This document shows, in pieces, positions 15,871-25,454 of a stretch of DNA of 64,000 bases. Origin of the DNA: an uncultured Campylobacter sp. (GTDB lineage Bacteria > Campylobacterota > Campylobacteria > Campylobacterales > Campylobacteraceae); NCBI RefSeq assembly GCF_963518785.1, contig NZ_CAUQKJ010000002.1, positions 124,001-188,000 on the forward strand, given 5' to 3'. The notes under the pieces were generated by a model. The model saw only the letters and a list, made by a program, of their open reading frames with translations. It was not told the origin of the DNA and did no database searches. Within the stretch, counting starts at the first letter, position 1; the number at the start of each line of letters is the position of its first letter. Made by a program: the position numbers and the translations under genes.

Positions 15871-17598
15871 CTAAACCTTCTTAAACTTTACGCTAAATTT
15901 GCTTCCGCGTCCTACTTTGCTACGTAGTGAAATCTGCGCGCCATGGATTTTTGCGATTTGTGAGGCGATGGCTAGCCCGAGCCCCGCGCCACTATTTTGC
16001 TCGCGATTTCTGGAGCGCTCGATTTGATAGAGCTTGTCCCAAATTTTATTTTGCAAAGCGGGCTCTATGCCCTCTCCGTCGTCGCTTATGCTAAGTTCGC
16101 ACGCGTCTGCACTGACGCAAAGCTCTAAAGCGACGCTGCTGCGCGTAAATTTTAAAGCATTGCTTAAAAGATTGTTAATCAGCCTGATCAAAAGCAGCTC
16201 ATCGCCGTTTACGCGCACGCCCTTAGCTATCTGCGAGCTAAAACTTAGCCCTTTTTGTGCGCACAAAAGTTGAAAGTCTTGCGCGCACTCGTTTGCGATT
16301 TTACTTAAGCTTATGGGTGCCAAACACACGCCGCGCTGCAAGTGGGCAAGCTCTAAAATCTGCTCTATTAGCGCCGAAATTTTACGCGCTTGATTATTGA
16401 TGACCGCGAAACTCTCCCTCGCCTCGCTCGCGTCTTGCTCGTAGGCTAGGGCATAGTCGCTTTGAGCCAGTATGACGGCAGCGGGCGTACGCAGCTCATG
16501 CGAAAGGTCGGCGCTTAGCTGCCGCTCGCGCTCAAACGCGCTTTGCAGCGATGCTAGCATTTCATTAAACGTAGCCGCGAGCGCGCTTAGCTCATCCTTG
16601 CCTCGCGGTAGTTCTATTCGCCGCGTAAAATCGCCGCTAGCTCCGATCTCGCTAGCTGTACGCGACATAGTGCGCACGGGCTTAAATGCTCTTTTTATGA
16701 TCGCGTAGCCGCCGTAGATAACTAGCACTACAAATAGCGGCGATAGGATAAGAGCGATTAGCATCACGCGCTTCATCGCAAGCTCAAACTCGCTAACTGC
16801 GATGACGCCGCGTATCCATGCACTGCGCCCTTTGATCTGCGCGTCGTAATAGAAAAACTCGTCGTCATCAAGCTCCACCTCGCGCGCGCCTTGAGGCGAA
16901 AGCGGCGACGCAGGATCGAAGCCTTTAGGCACAAACCCCGCGATCACGCCGCCTTGTCCGTCATGTTCGTAGAAAAATACACCGTCATCAAAGCTTTTTA
17001 GCTTGTCATCGCGCGCGGCTTTTTGCACTAGGTGGGCAAGCTTTTTTTGGCTGACGGAGCTTCCTGATACTTCGTCTAAAATATAGCCGCAAATGCCGAT
17101 AATAGCGCCTGCAAGCGCCAAAATAAATACGCTGTAATAAAGCGTCACGCGTAGGCTGATAGGTAGCGCGCGCGAGATAAAATTCTCCTTAGCGGTTGTA
17201 AATACTCTAGATAAGACTTGAGCAAAATTTTGTATTGTGATTTTAGATGCGAAATTTTGTTCTTGACTTTGCGCGAGGACGCTATTAGAATTTTGCGCTA
17301 GATCAGGCGTTGCGCTTGTAGCAGCAAAATTCGGCGCGGAATTTGATGCCAGATTTTGCGTGGAATTCCGTTTAAAATTTGACGCCTGGCTTTGAGTAGA
17401 ATTTAGCGTCTGGTTTAACTCGATATTTTGCGTGGGATTTTTCTTGCGGCTTTTCTTTAAACACGCAAAATTATGCGTAAAATTCTGTTTAAAATTTCGC
17501 ACGAATTTTAATATGAAAAGCGCCGTAGCGGCAAAAATCTGCTTCGCAATCGCCGAAATTTTGATACAAATCTTGCTATTTTGCCACGACATAGCCAA
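15871..17598 (-). CDS. Sensor histidine kinase with Asn-rich N-terminal insert
   Basis: Inner-membrane kinase of 575 residues. An N-terminal hydrophobic segment (about 20-38) is followed by a low-complexity Asn/Gln/Ser region (about 40-135, e.g. NSTQNLASNSAPNF). Then come a transmembrane helix (about 150-172), a small periplasmic domain, a second helix (about 275-297), HAMP, HisKA with the phospho-accepting His in DLSHELRTPA, and HATPase with N, G1 (DDGEGI) and G2 (GAGLGLAIA) boxes. It overlaps the response regulator gene by 23 bp, so the two are translationally coupled. Typical kinases of this type begin close to the second hydrophobic segment, so the first 140 residues look like an added leader. 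The signal is unknown; the linked PepSY and eptC genes suggest an envelope stimulus. Confidence 0.9.
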   Translation of the reverse strand: MAMSWQNSKICIKISAIAKQIFAATALFILKFVRNFKQNFTHNFACLKKSRKKNPTQNIELNQTLNSTQSQASNFKRNSTQNLASNSAPNFAATSATPDLAQNSNSVLAQSQEQNFASKITIQNFAQVLSRVFTTAKENFISRALPISLRVTLYYSVFILALAGAIIGICGYILDEVSGSSVSQKKLAHLVQKAARDDKLKSFDDGVFFYEHDGQGGVIAGFVPKGFDPASPLSPQGAREVELDDDEFFYYDAQIKGRSAWIRGVIAVSEFELAMKRVMLIALILSPLFVVLVIYGGYAIIKRAFKPVRTMSRTASEIGASGDFTRRIELPRGKDELSALAATFNEMLASLQSAFERERQLSADLSHELRTPAAVILAQSDYALAYEQDASEARESFAVINNQARKISALIEQILELAHLQRGVCLAPISLSKIANECAQDFQLLCAQKGLSFSSQIAKGVRVNGDELLLIRLINNLLSNALKFTRSSVALELCVSADACELSISDDGEGIEPALQNKIWDKLYQIERSRNREQNSGAGLGLAIASQIAKIHGAQISLRSKVGRGSKFSVKFKKV

Positions 17599-18238
17599 GC
17601 CCTCGCTTCGTTTCTATTATATCGCCGTGCTCGCCTAGCTTTTTGCGGATATTTTTGATTAAAACATCGATAACATTTGAGCTTGCTTCGCCGCTAAAAT
17701 CCCAAATGCTCTCGCCGATTTGTTCGCGGCTTAAAATCGCACCGCGATTTAGCATCAAAAGCTCTAAAATTCTATATTCCTTACCCGTTAGCTCCACTAC
17801 CTCACCCGCGCAGACGACCGATTTTTTGCTTAGATTTAGGCACACTTGCCTTATGATAATTTCGTTATCCGCAGTAGCGTTTTTGCGCCTGATAATTGCG
17901 CGAAGCCGCGCCAAAAGCTCACGAAAATCAAAGGGCTTAACCATATAATCGTCTGCGCCCAGATCAAGCCCTGCGATGATATCTTCTTTGGCGTCCCTCG
18001 CAGTTAAAAATAAAACCGGCGTTCCCAGTCTGCGCGCCCGCGCCGCCTTCAAAAACTCAAAGCCGTCCATCACGGGCATCATCGCATCAAGCACGATAGC
18101 GTCATATTTTGCAACATCCAAAAACTCTAGCGCTTCCTTGCCGCAAAAGGCGCAATCTACGCTGTAGCCGTCCTTTTTCAGACATTTTGCGATGATTTGA
18201 TTTAGATCTTTTTCATCCTCGACAAGTAAAATTTTCAA
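17576..18238 (-). CDS. OmpR-family response regulator
   Basis: 220-residue DNA-binding response regulator. The receiver domain (1-115) has the acidic pair (VEDEKD), the phospho-acceptor Asp in IVLDAMMP and the conserved Lys in MVKPFD. The C-terminal winged helix (about 125-218) carries the LTGKEYRILELL and NVIDVLIKNIRKKL segments. It starts at a TTG (18238) with AAAGGAGCACT upstream. It is cotranscribed with, and overlaps, the downstream histidine kinase. The 131 bp upstream separate it from the low-complexity protein gene. Likely targets are the local PepSY unit and the divergent eptC; this is inferred from position only. Confidence 0.93.
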   Translation of the reverse strand: MKILLVEDEKDLNQIIAKCLKKDGYSVDCAFCGKEALEFLDVAKYDAIVLDAMMPVMDGFEFLKAARARRLGTPVLFLTARDAKEDIIAGLDLGADDYMVKPFDFRELLARLRAIIRRKNATADNEIIIRQVCLNLSKKSVVCAGEVVELTGKEYRILELLMLNRGAILSREQIGESIWDFSGEASSNVIDVLIKNIRKKLGEHGDIIETKRGLGYVVAK

Positions 18239-18369
18239 AGTGCTCCTTTAAAATTTTGCTAATTCTAATCCGCCATTTTAGCTAAAAAAGCATAAATTTC
18301 GCGGTGCTTTGGATGTGTAAACCCGCTCATTTTACGCACCGCTAAATTTCAGTAGCGTTGAAAGCCGCG

Positions 18370-18999
18370 CTAATTCGCAGGCGCCTTTTGTCTAGCTCTA
18401 ATCTCGCTTGCCTTTTTATCCGCTACGCTTCCTAACCGCCCTAAAAAATTTAGCGCGCCTGCTGCGATATTTAGCGCAAAAAGCCCAAATCCTACGCAGC
18501 CAAGCTTGAAATTTTGCTTAACGATTTCGCGTTTGCAGCGGCTGCAAAGCACCGGCTTGCAAGAATTACAAACCTCCGCGCAGCTTGCTGCACTGGCAGA
18601 ATCTCGCGCGCTTGCTAAATTACTTGTATCTGAAAAATTTTGCGTATCGGCGAAATTTTGCTCGCTAGCGAAATTTTGCGCACTTGATAAGTCTTGCGTC
18701 TGCGAAGAATCCCGCTCGTCCTTATAATCTTTCGCATCCGAAGAATTTTTTTGATTTTTGCAACATTCCACGCTGGAAAAATCTTTAGAATTTTGCTCGC
18801 AGGACGCGAGATTCCGCTCGCTTGTTTTGCTTGCTAAATTTGCCGAAAAATCTTGCGCATTTTCATCTAAATTTTTAGCTGCGTCTGCGTTTTGGGCGCC
18901 ATAGTCAGCGTTTTCGTTTATGCTAAAATCCCTAGCGTCCAAAGCCTCACTAGTTTGGGCGGAGTTATCTGCTCCACCCTTTAAGCTTTGATTTTTCAT
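18370..18999 (-). CDS. Low-complexity protein with C-terminal CxxC motif and membrane segment
   Basis: 209 residues. The first 140 are Asn/Asp/Ser/Gln-rich and repetitive (AQNFASEQNFADTQNF, ERNLASCEQNSKDFSS) with many AAATTT/AAATTC words in the DNA. A short conserved-looking C-terminus follows: CNSCKPVLCSRCKREIVK (two CxxC pairs, probably metal-binding) and a hydrophobic segment (LGCVGFGLFALNIAAGALNFL). No known family recognised. It starts 13 bp after the PepSY gene, so the two probably share an mRNA. The functional core may be only the last 65 residues, with the rest an expanded low-complexity leader like those seen in other proteins of this window. Confidence 0.6.
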   Translation of the reverse strand: MKNQSLKGGADNSAQTSEALDARDFSINENADYGAQNADAAKNLDENAQDFSANLASKTSERNLASCEQNSKDFSSVECCKNQKNSSDAKDYKDERDSSQTQDLSSAQNFASEQNFADTQNFSDTSNLASARDSASAASCAEVCNSCKPVLCSRCKREIVKQNFKLGCVGFGLFALNIAAGALNFLGRLGSVADKKASEIRARQKAPAN

Positions 19000-19012
19000 C
19001 TCACGCCTTTGC

Positions 19013-19516
19013 TTATTTTTGACGCTGCAAGATCTGCTCGCCCGTAGCGGCGTCGATTAGCACCTCTTTTTTGCTCATGCCTTGGCGCAGTTTGACTTCG
19101 TATGCAGGCTTACCGCCGTTACTTTCTAAATCAACCTTGCGAAAATCCCAGCCGGCATTTGCGCTAAGTGCTTTGGCGCGAGCGTCTGCGGCACTGATTT
19201 TGACCTGCGAATAATTAATTTTACTAGGCTTTAGCTTCTTTTGCGTTTGAGTCTTTAAAATTTCGCCGCTTTGAGCGTCGATTTTGATCTCGCTTTCGCT
19301 ACCTTCTTTATACGACTCGATCTCATAGACGAGCCTTCCGTGCTCATCGTCGATTTCTACGCTTTTTATAGTCGCGTCACCAAAGTTTTGCTGCGCGATC
19401 CCTATCGCTTGATCGAATGAAACTTTAGCGTCTTTTTCACTAAAGTTTCCTGCGTTTAATGCGCCCGCAAGGGCGAATGTAGCGGCGAGTGCGCCTAAAG
19501 CTTTAAGATTTTTCAT
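19013..19516 (-). CDS. Exported PepSY-domain protein
   Basis: 167 residues with a Sec signal peptide (MKNLKALGALAATFALAGALNAG) and two PepSY repeats (about 30-95 and 100-165, each ending in a DA-x-TGEIL/EQIL motif). PepSY proteins act in the periplasm, often as modulators of peptidases or of sensor kinases. An upstream in-frame ATG at 19543 exists, but AAAGGA six bases before the ATG at 19516 decides the start. It heads a probable operon with the small low-complexity protein and the two-component system, and is divergent from eptC. Confidence 0.88.
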   Translation of the reverse strand: MKNLKALGALAATFALAGALNAGNFSEKDAKVSFDQAIGIAQQNFGDATIKSVEIDDEHGRLVYEIESYKEGSESEIKIDAQSGEILKTQTQKKLKPSKINYSQVKISAADARAKALSANAGWDFRKVDLESNGGKPAYEVKLRQGMSKKEVLIDAATGEQILQRQK

Positions 19517-19723
19517 CTTTAATCCTTTTAATTTTATTTCCAAATTTTATTTTGGATGGTGCAATTTTAAAATTCCAAGATGAAGCCAAGATGAATACGC
19601 GCGGAATTTTAAAATTTCACAAAAATTTTGCTGCGATTTGTGAGATACGAAGCGCGGAATTTCCGAGCATTTACCAAAACGCCGTAAAATTTCAACTTGA
19701 AATTTTATCTCAAGGAACGCTTC

Positions 19724-21340
19724 GTGCCTAGTTTTTTCAAAAATCCGTCGCAGCAGAAGCTTATTTTTCTAAGCTCGCTTGCTTTTGTGGCATTTTTTAA
19801 CTTCTCGTTTTTCAAAAATATCATAAATGCCTACGGAATTTCGGGGCTAAATTTTATCTATCTTGTCTGCGACATGGCAGCTTTGATCGCTTTTTTGACG
19901 CTATTTTTTACAATTTTTAGCTCGCGTTATACGACCAAGCCGATTTTGATGATCTGCTTTTTTATCTCGTCGTTTACAGCGTATTTTATGGATAGCTATA
20001 ACGTCGTAATCGATTCGGAGATGATCCGTAACGCAGCCCAGACGAACTTTGCCGAGTCAGCGGATCTTTTTAGCCCGAGACTAGCGATTTACGTGCTGGT
20101 GCTGGGCGTCTTACCCTGCGTACTGATTGCTCGCTCGCACGTTAGCTACCGTCCGCTTAAATTTGAAATTTTAGCTAAGCTCAAAGCGGCGGGCATTTGC
20201 ATAGTGATCATCGCGGCGCTGCTTTTTGGATTTAGCAAATACTACGCGTCGTTTTTCAGAGAGCATAAAATTTTACGCAGCTACGCAAATCCCGGATATT
20301 GGATCTACAGCGGCGTTAAATTTGCCGCAAAATCTAAAAAGCAGGGCTCGCAGCCTCTGATGCAAATCGCTATGGACGCGCATATCGATAAAAATTCCAC
20401 AAGTCTAAAAAAACTCGTCGTCGTAGTCGTGGGCGAAGCGGCGAGAGCGGATAGATTTTCGCTAAACGGCTACGAGCGAGATACTAATCCGCTACTAGCC
20501 AAAGAGCAGGGCGTCGTAAGCCTAAGTAATACCCATTCTTGCGGCACTTCGACGGCGCAAAGCGTGCCGTGCATGTTTTCGCTGCTAAATCGCGATGAAT
20601 TTAGCGTCGAAAAGGCTGCGGAGGAGCAAAACGTATTGGACATACTAAACCGCGCTGATGACATGGCGATTTTGTGGCGCGATAACAATTCCGATTCCAA
20701 AGGTGTGGCGCTGCGCGTAAAATATCAGGATTTTAAAATTCCGCAAAATAATCCGGTCTGCGACGTAGAGTGCAGGGACGAGGGGATGCTTGCGGGGCTT
20801 GATAAATTTGTCGCCGAAAACGCGGGCAAAGATGTATTAATCGTACTGCATCAGATGGGCAATCACGGGCCTGCGTATTTTAAGCGCTATAAGAAAGAAT
20901 TTGAAAAATTTAGCCCCGTTTGCCGCGATAACGAGCTTGAAAACTGCTCGCAGCAAGAAATTTCAAATGCCTACGATAACGCGATTTTATACACGGATTA
21001 TTTTTTAAGCAAAGTTATAAATTTTTTAAAGCCGTATTCTAAGACGCACGAAACGGCGATGATCTATATGAGCGATCACGGCGAGAGCCTCGGCGAGGGC
21101 GGCGTTTATCTGCACGGTATGCCCTATCTTTTCGCTCCCGAGGCGCAAAAGCATATCGGCGCTATCGTTTGGCTAGGTGAGGGAAAAATGCGCGAAAGAT
21201 ACGATCTAAGCGTACTTAAATCGCATAAGGACGACGCTTTTTCGCACGATAATCTTTTTCACACGCTGCTTGGAATTTTTGAAGTAGATACCAAGGTGTA
21301 TAACAAGGATTTGGATATTTTAAATGGAGTGAAAAATTAG
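19724..21340 (+). CDS. eptC: Phosphoethanolamine transferase (EptC/EptA family)
   Basis: Inner-membrane enzyme of about 538 residues that transfers phosphoethanolamine from phosphatidylethanolamine to lipid A or other surface targets; the C. jejuni homologue also modifies the flagellar rod protein FlgG. Five N-terminal hydrophobic helices (to about residue 180) precede a periplasmic sulfatase-fold domain. Metal and catalytic motifs are visible: VGEAARADRFS, the nucleophile Thr within CGTSTAQSVPC, MSDHGESLGE and a late SHDNLFHTLL. The frame opens at a TTG (19697), but CAAGGAACGCTTC directly before the GTG at 19724 marks the likely start. It is divergent from the PepSY/two-component unit, which may control it in response to envelope stress. 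Confidence 0.88.
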   Translation: MPSFFKNPSQQKLIFLSSLAFVAFFNFSFFKNIINAYGISGLNFIYLVCDMAALIAFLTLFFTIFSSRYTTKPILMICFFISSFTAYFMDSYNVVIDSEMIRNAAQTNFAESADLFSPRLAIYVLVLGVLPCVLIARSHVSYRPLKFEILAKLKAAGICIVIIAALLFGFSKYYASFFREHKILRSYANPGYWIYSGVKFAAKSKKQGSQPLMQIAMDAHIDKNSTSLKKLVVVVVGEAARADRFSLNGYERDTNPLLAKEQGVVSLSNTHSCGTSTAQSVPCMFSLLNRDEFSVEKAAEEQNVLDILNRADDMAILWRDNNSDSKGVALRVKYQDFKIPQNNPVCDVECRDEGMLAGLDKFVAENAGKDVLIVLHQMGNHGPAYFKRYKKEFEKFSPVCRDNELENCSQQEISNAYDNAILYTDYFLSKVINFLKPYSKTHETAMIYMSDHGESLGEGGVYLHGMPYLFAPEAQKHIGAIVWLGEGKMRERYDLSVLKSHKDDAFSHDNLFHTLLGIFEVDTKVYNKDLDILNGVKN

Positions 21341-21545
21341 AATTTCGCACTAAATTTCGTCGTAGATTGTGAGTGAAATTTTAGCAATAAAAGATTCTAT
21401 TGGCAAAATTCTAATTTAAGCTTAGTTTGAAATTTTACCTAAACTTGAGCAAAATCTGCTCCAAAAATTTTTTATGCAAAAGCTAACAAAGAGGCAAAGT
21501 GCTACAAAATCTCAATCTCTCATTTATCGTTGCGAGATATGAATT

Positions 21546-22451
21546 TTAAATTTCATTAGAAATTTTACGTGCAGTTTTGATAAATGCCTGCGCTAGATGG
21601 TTTAGACGTTTGCCTTTTTTGTAGGCGATTATCAGCGTATTATCGAGCTCACGCGCGCCTACATCAAAGAGCTTTATCCTGCTCGCCTTATTCTCTTTTA
21701 TCATCTGCGGTATGCTAAAACACGCTCCAGCGCCGCTTGCGACGATAGCATTGGCGATGTCGAAAGTCTCCGTGCGACACAGCACTTTCGGCGCAAATCC
21801 CGCAGCAGCAAAAAATGCATCTATCTGCTCGGCGCTTCTTAGGCTTTGATTAGGCAGGATGAATCTTTCCTCTTTTAAGCGCGAAATGTCAATTTTAGGA
21901 ACAGATTCGTTTTTAAACTCAAGCGAGAGCGGATGGGTGAAGCTTAGAGCGACATAGGTTTTTTGCGTTAGAATTTTAACCCCGTCAAGCCCGCTCATAT
22001 CGATGGGCAGTATTAGCATACCGACATCAAGATCACCTTGAAGTAGCATTTCACGAATGCTAAGCGCAGAAGAAAACTGCGTGATTTGTAGATCCGAATC
22101 CTTAAATTTCTTGCAAAACATCGGCAGTAGCGACGGCAGTAGATTATAGCCGTTTTGCGAAAAACCGATGCGAATTTTATCATTTTTTACGCCGCTTATT
22201 TCAGAGATATCGTTTTTTAGGTCGTTTATGGCATCAAAAATGACTTTGGCTTTACTAGCATAAATTTTTCCCGCGTGCGTAAGCGAAATGGGATTACTCG
22301 TGCGGTTAAAAAGCTGTGCTCCAAGCTCACGTTCCAGTGATAAAATGCTCTGTGATAGCGACGGCTGCGGGATTTTAAGTGCCTCGGCAGCCTTAGTAAA
22401 GCTACGGAATTCTGCTACTTTTAATACTAGCTCCATGCGATGCAAATTCAT
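21546..22451 (-). CDS. LysR-family transcriptional regulator, divergent from mfr
   Basis: 301 residues. The N-terminal winged helix-turn-helix spans about residues 3-60 (FTKAAEALKIPQPSLSQSIL is the recognition segment), followed by a periplasmic-binding-like effector domain with the usual substrate-sensing segments (LDVGMLILP, GAGACFSIPQM). The ATG at 22451 has GGAGAGG upstream. It is divergently transcribed from mfrA with 141 bp between starts, the classical position for a LysR protein that controls the neighbouring operon, perhaps in response to a C4-dicarboxylate. That ligand is an inference. Confidence 0.9.
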   Translation of the reverse strand: MNLHRMELVLKVAEFRSFTKAAEALKIPQPSLSQSILSLERELGAQLFNRTSNPISLTHAGKIYASKAKVIFDAINDLKNDISEISGVKNDKIRIGFSQNGYNLLPSLLPMFCKKFKDSDLQITQFSSALSIREMLLQGDLDVGMLILPIDMSGLDGVKILTQKTYVALSFTHPLSLEFKNESVPKIDISRLKEERFILPNQSLRSAEQIDAFFAAAGFAPKVLCRTETFDIANAIVASGAGACFSIPQMIKENKASRIKLFDVGARELDNTLIIAYKKGKRLNHLAQAFIKTARKISNEI

Positions 22452-22592
22452 TTAGCCTCTCCAATTGATAATTTGATTCTTATGAAATGATACACTAAAT
22501 AATATTTGACTTATGTTAAAAATGAAACTAAAATTACGTTTTTAGTTTAGAACTTTAAACTTAAGCTAAGAATTTCTCAAATGGAGAGGAAA
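22452..22592. promoter_or_regulatory. Divergent control region between the LysR gene and mfrA
   Basis: AT-rich 141-bp region that must contain both promoters and the LysR operators. Short imperfect dyads occur (for example around TTGATTCTTATGAAATGATA at 22473-22492), but I cannot pick out a secure LysR box. The ribosome binding sites of the two genes mirror each other (CCTCTCC and GGAGAGG). Confidence 0.5.
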
Positions 22593-24473
22593 ATGAGCGA
22601 ATCAAATTTCAACAGACGCGATTTCTTAAAATCGGCCTGTATCAGCGTCGGCGCGCTTAGCCTTAGCGGCTGCGTGGATACCGACAAGGCTAAAAGCGGA
22701 GGCGGCGGCAACGAAGGCGGCCTTCCTAGTGTGGACGTACTCGTTATCGGCTCGGGAGGCGCGGGTTTGCGTGCAGCCGTAGCGGTAAGAAAGAGTAATC
22801 CAAATCTTAGCGTCGTAGTAGCTACGAAGATGATGCCTTCGCGCAACGCCACCTGTATGGCGGAAGGCGGTATCAACGGCGTTACGAGCTTTGCAAATGG
22901 CGATTCATACAAGCTTCACGCCTACGACACCGTAAAGGGCGGCGCATATCTCGTAGATCAGGACGCCGCGATTAAATTTTGCGAGCTTGCGGGCCCTACG
23001 ATTGCCGAGATGGATTACATCGGCACGCTGTTTTCCAGAAATGCTAGCGGCGGCGTGGACGGTAAAGAAAGCGGCGTCCCGGGCGGCGTAGCGCAGCGCT
23101 TCATGGGCGGCGCGTCTAAAAAGCGATGCAACTACTCCGCCGATAAGACGGGTCATATCTTGATGCACGCCTGTTTTGACGATGCGGTCAGCAACGGCGT
23201 GAAATTTCTAATCGATCACGAGTTGCTTGAGATCAGCGCGCCTGACGGCAAATGCGAGGGCGTCGTGCTTCGAAATATCCAAACCGGCGATTTTTATCCC
23301 GTGCTTTGCAAAGCCTTGGTAATCGCAACGGGCGGATATACAAGGATGTTTTACAACCGCACCTCGGTTCCTTATATCGCTACCGGCGACGGTATCGCGG
23401 CGGCACTACGCGCTGGGCTTGGATTTAGCGATCCTGAGATGGTGCAGTTTCATCCCACAGGTATCAAAAGCGGCGGCGCGCTCATTACCGAAGCTGCGCG
23501 CGGCGAGGGCGGATATCTGCTCAATAACAAAGGCGAGCGCTTTATGAAAAATTACCACGAAAAGATGGAGCTTGCGCCGCGCGATGTCGTAGCTCGCGCG
23601 ATCGAAACCGAGATTCGCGAGGGTAGGGGCTACGGCGAGGGGCTCGGCGCATACGTACTACTTGACGTAAGGCATCTCGGAAAAGATAAAATTTTAAAAG
23701 CTCTTCCTAAGATTAGACACACCGCCATTTTGTTTGAGGGCATCGATCTGATCGAGGAGCCGATTCCGATTCGTCCTACCGCTCACTACTCGATGGGCGG
23801 CATTGAAGTCACAAAATTTGACGATATGAGCACTAAAATTTCGGGGCTTTACACCGCGGGCGAGGCGTCTTGTATCTCGATTCACGGCGCAAACCGCTTA
23901 GGCGGAAATTCTTTAACCGACGCCGTCGTAACGGGCAAGCTCGCAGGGCTCGGCGCAGCGGATTATGCTGCAAAACAAAGCGGTTTCGGCTCGGGTAAAA
24001 GAGCGAGCGAGCTCGCGCAAAAATGGCAGGCTAAATTTAAGCAGATCGCAAACGGCTCGGGCAAGGCAAACGAGATGTATGAGTTGCGCGAAGAGTTAGG
24101 CGCGCAGCTTTGGGATAATATGGGCATCTTTAGAACCGGCGAAAAGCTCGATCTGCTTTCGCAAAATTTAGAGGGTATCAGAGCGCGCTACGACGAGCTA
24201 CACGTCGCGGATGCAAATCCGGTTATGAATACTGCATTTACCGACTATGTCGAGCTTGGAAATTTGATCCTGCTTGCGCGCTGTGCGTGTTTGGCTGCGC
24301 AAAAGAGGCTGGAAAGCCGCGGCGCGCATACCAGAGAGGATTATCCGAAGCGCGACGATAAAAATTTCTTAAAGCACAGTATCGTGACGATGAACGACGC
24401 AGGCGAGCTAAGCTTGGGCTACAAAGAGGTTGTCGTTACTGAATTCTCTCTTGACGGAAGGAAACCTCAATGA
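22593..24473 (+). CDS. mfrA: Methylmenaquinol:fumarate reductase flavoprotein subunit
   Basis: Catalytic subunit of the periplasmic Mfr complex of Epsilonproteobacteria (sometimes annotated sdhA). 626 residues with a Tat signal (NRRDFLKSACISVGALSLSGC), FAD fold (VLVIGSGGAGLRAAVA) and all fumarate-site motifs: QFHPTGI, TEAARGEGG, RPTAHYSMGG and HGANRLGGNSL. The Tat signal ends in a lipobox-like LSGC followed by a Gly-rich linker, which could make this subunit a lipoprotein. AGAGGA six bases before 22593 selects that ATG over the one at 22581. It overlaps mfrB by 4 bp. The complex reduces fumarate with low-potential methylmenaquinol. Confidence 0.93.
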   Translation: MSESNFNRRDFLKSACISVGALSLSGCVDTDKAKSGGGGNEGGLPSVDVLVIGSGGAGLRAAVAVRKSNPNLSVVVATKMMPSRNATCMAEGGINGVTSFANGDSYKLHAYDTVKGGAYLVDQDAAIKFCELAGPTIAEMDYIGTLFSRNASGGVDGKESGVPGGVAQRFMGGASKKRCNYSADKTGHILMHACFDDAVSNGVKFLIDHELLEISAPDGKCEGVVLRNIQTGDFYPVLCKALVIATGGYTRMFYNRTSVPYIATGDGIAAALRAGLGFSDPEMVQFHPTGIKSGGALITEAARGEGGYLLNNKGERFMKNYHEKMELAPRDVVARAIETEIREGRGYGEGLGAYVLLDVRHLGKDKILKALPKIRHTAILFEGIDLIEEPIPIRPTAHYSMGGIEVTKFDDMSTKISGLYTAGEASCISIHGANRLGGNSLTDAVVTGKLAGLGAADYAAKQSGFGSGKRASELAQKWQAKFKQIANGSGKANEMYELREELGAQLWDNMGIFRTGEKLDLLSQNLEGIRARYDELHVADANPVMNTAFTDYVELGNLILLARCACLAAQKRLESRGAHTREDYPKRDDKNFLKHSIVTMNDAGELSLGYKEVVVTEFSLDGRKPQ

Positions 24474-25444
24474 AATTTATCATAGACCGCTTCGACGGAA
24501 GCAAAAATTATAAGCAAGCCTACGAGCTTAGTTTGGAGCAGATCAAAGGAAAGACCCTGCTTGGAGTTTTGCAATTTATTAAACAAAATTTAGACATCAC
24601 TTTAAATTTTACCGCAGCTTGCCGTATGGCGATATGCGGAGCTTGTGCCGTGAGGGTAAACGGGCACTCATATCTCGCCTGCGATACCAAGATGGAGGCT
24701 TTGCTTGCGGAGTATGAAAACCCGGATAGCTTTACGATCTCGCCGCTAAATAATTTCCGAGTGATTTCGGATCTAGTGGTGGACTGGGAGCCTAGTATCG
24801 AGAATTTAAGAAAGATCAAACCGACCATTACGCCTAAGAAAGAATTTAGCGCCGATAAGGGCTGTAAACAAAGCCCGGAGCAGATGGAGCGCGTCAAAAA
24901 GCAGTGGGATTGCATACTTTGCGGCTGCTGCGCTAGCGAATGCAATAAACTTGGAGCCGATGCGAGCGATTATATGCAACCTTTTGTTTTTACGCATGCT
25001 AACCGCGCCGCGTTTGATTCAAGAAGCAGGGACGCTATGCCTCATCTAAAGCCTGCGGTGCTAAACGGATTATGGCTATGCGTGCACTGCCAAGAGTGCG
25101 CCGATCGCTGTCCTAAAGGCATAAGCGCTCAAAGCGATATTACCGCACTTCGCGCCCTAGCGATGAAAAAGGGCTTAACCGCAGGAAGCGGTCCTGGACA
25201 TGCCGAGGCGTTCCTACTAGATATCGTAGAGGGAAGCGGAAGGCTAAACGAGATCAAGCTTGCTTTAAGAAGCGAAGGCGTATTTGCAAATATGGGTAAG
25301 ATGGACGTAGCGGCAAATTTGATGATGGCCGGCAAGATGAATCCTCTTCATGCTTTCGGCGAAGAGGAGATCGAGGGACATGCAGGGCTCGTTAAGATGA
25401 TAGAGGCCGCACGCAAAGCTCAAGCTAGCGGCGAGATAGAATAA
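24470..25444 (+). CDS. mfrB: Methylmenaquinol:fumarate reductase iron-sulfur subunit
   Basis: 324-residue subunit carrying three Fe-S clusters: a 2Fe-2S site (CRMAICGACAVRVNG and a later Cys in YLAC), and two cluster motifs in the C-terminal ferredoxin-like part, CILCGCCASEC and CVHCQECADRCP. It relays electrons between the MfrE quinol module and the FAD of MfrA. There is no signal peptide of its own, as expected for co-export with the Tat-bearing MfrA. Start overlaps the mfrA stop by ATGA. Confidence 0.94.
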   Translation: MKFIIDRFDGSKNYKQAYELSLEQIKGKTLLGVLQFIKQNLDITLNFTAACRMAICGACAVRVNGHSYLACDTKMEALLAEYENPDSFTISPLNNFRVISDLVVDWEPSIENLRKIKPTITPKKEFSADKGCKQSPEQMERVKKQWDCILCGCCASECNKLGADASDYMQPFVFTHANRAAFDSRSRDAMPHLKPAVLNGLWLCVHCQECADRCPKGISAQSDITALRALAMKKGLTAGSGPGHAEAFLLDIVEGSGRLNEIKLALRSEGVFANMGKMDVAANLMMAGKMNPLHAFGEEEIEGHAGLVKMIEAARKAQASGEIE

Positions 25445-25454
25445 GGAGGAGAGG

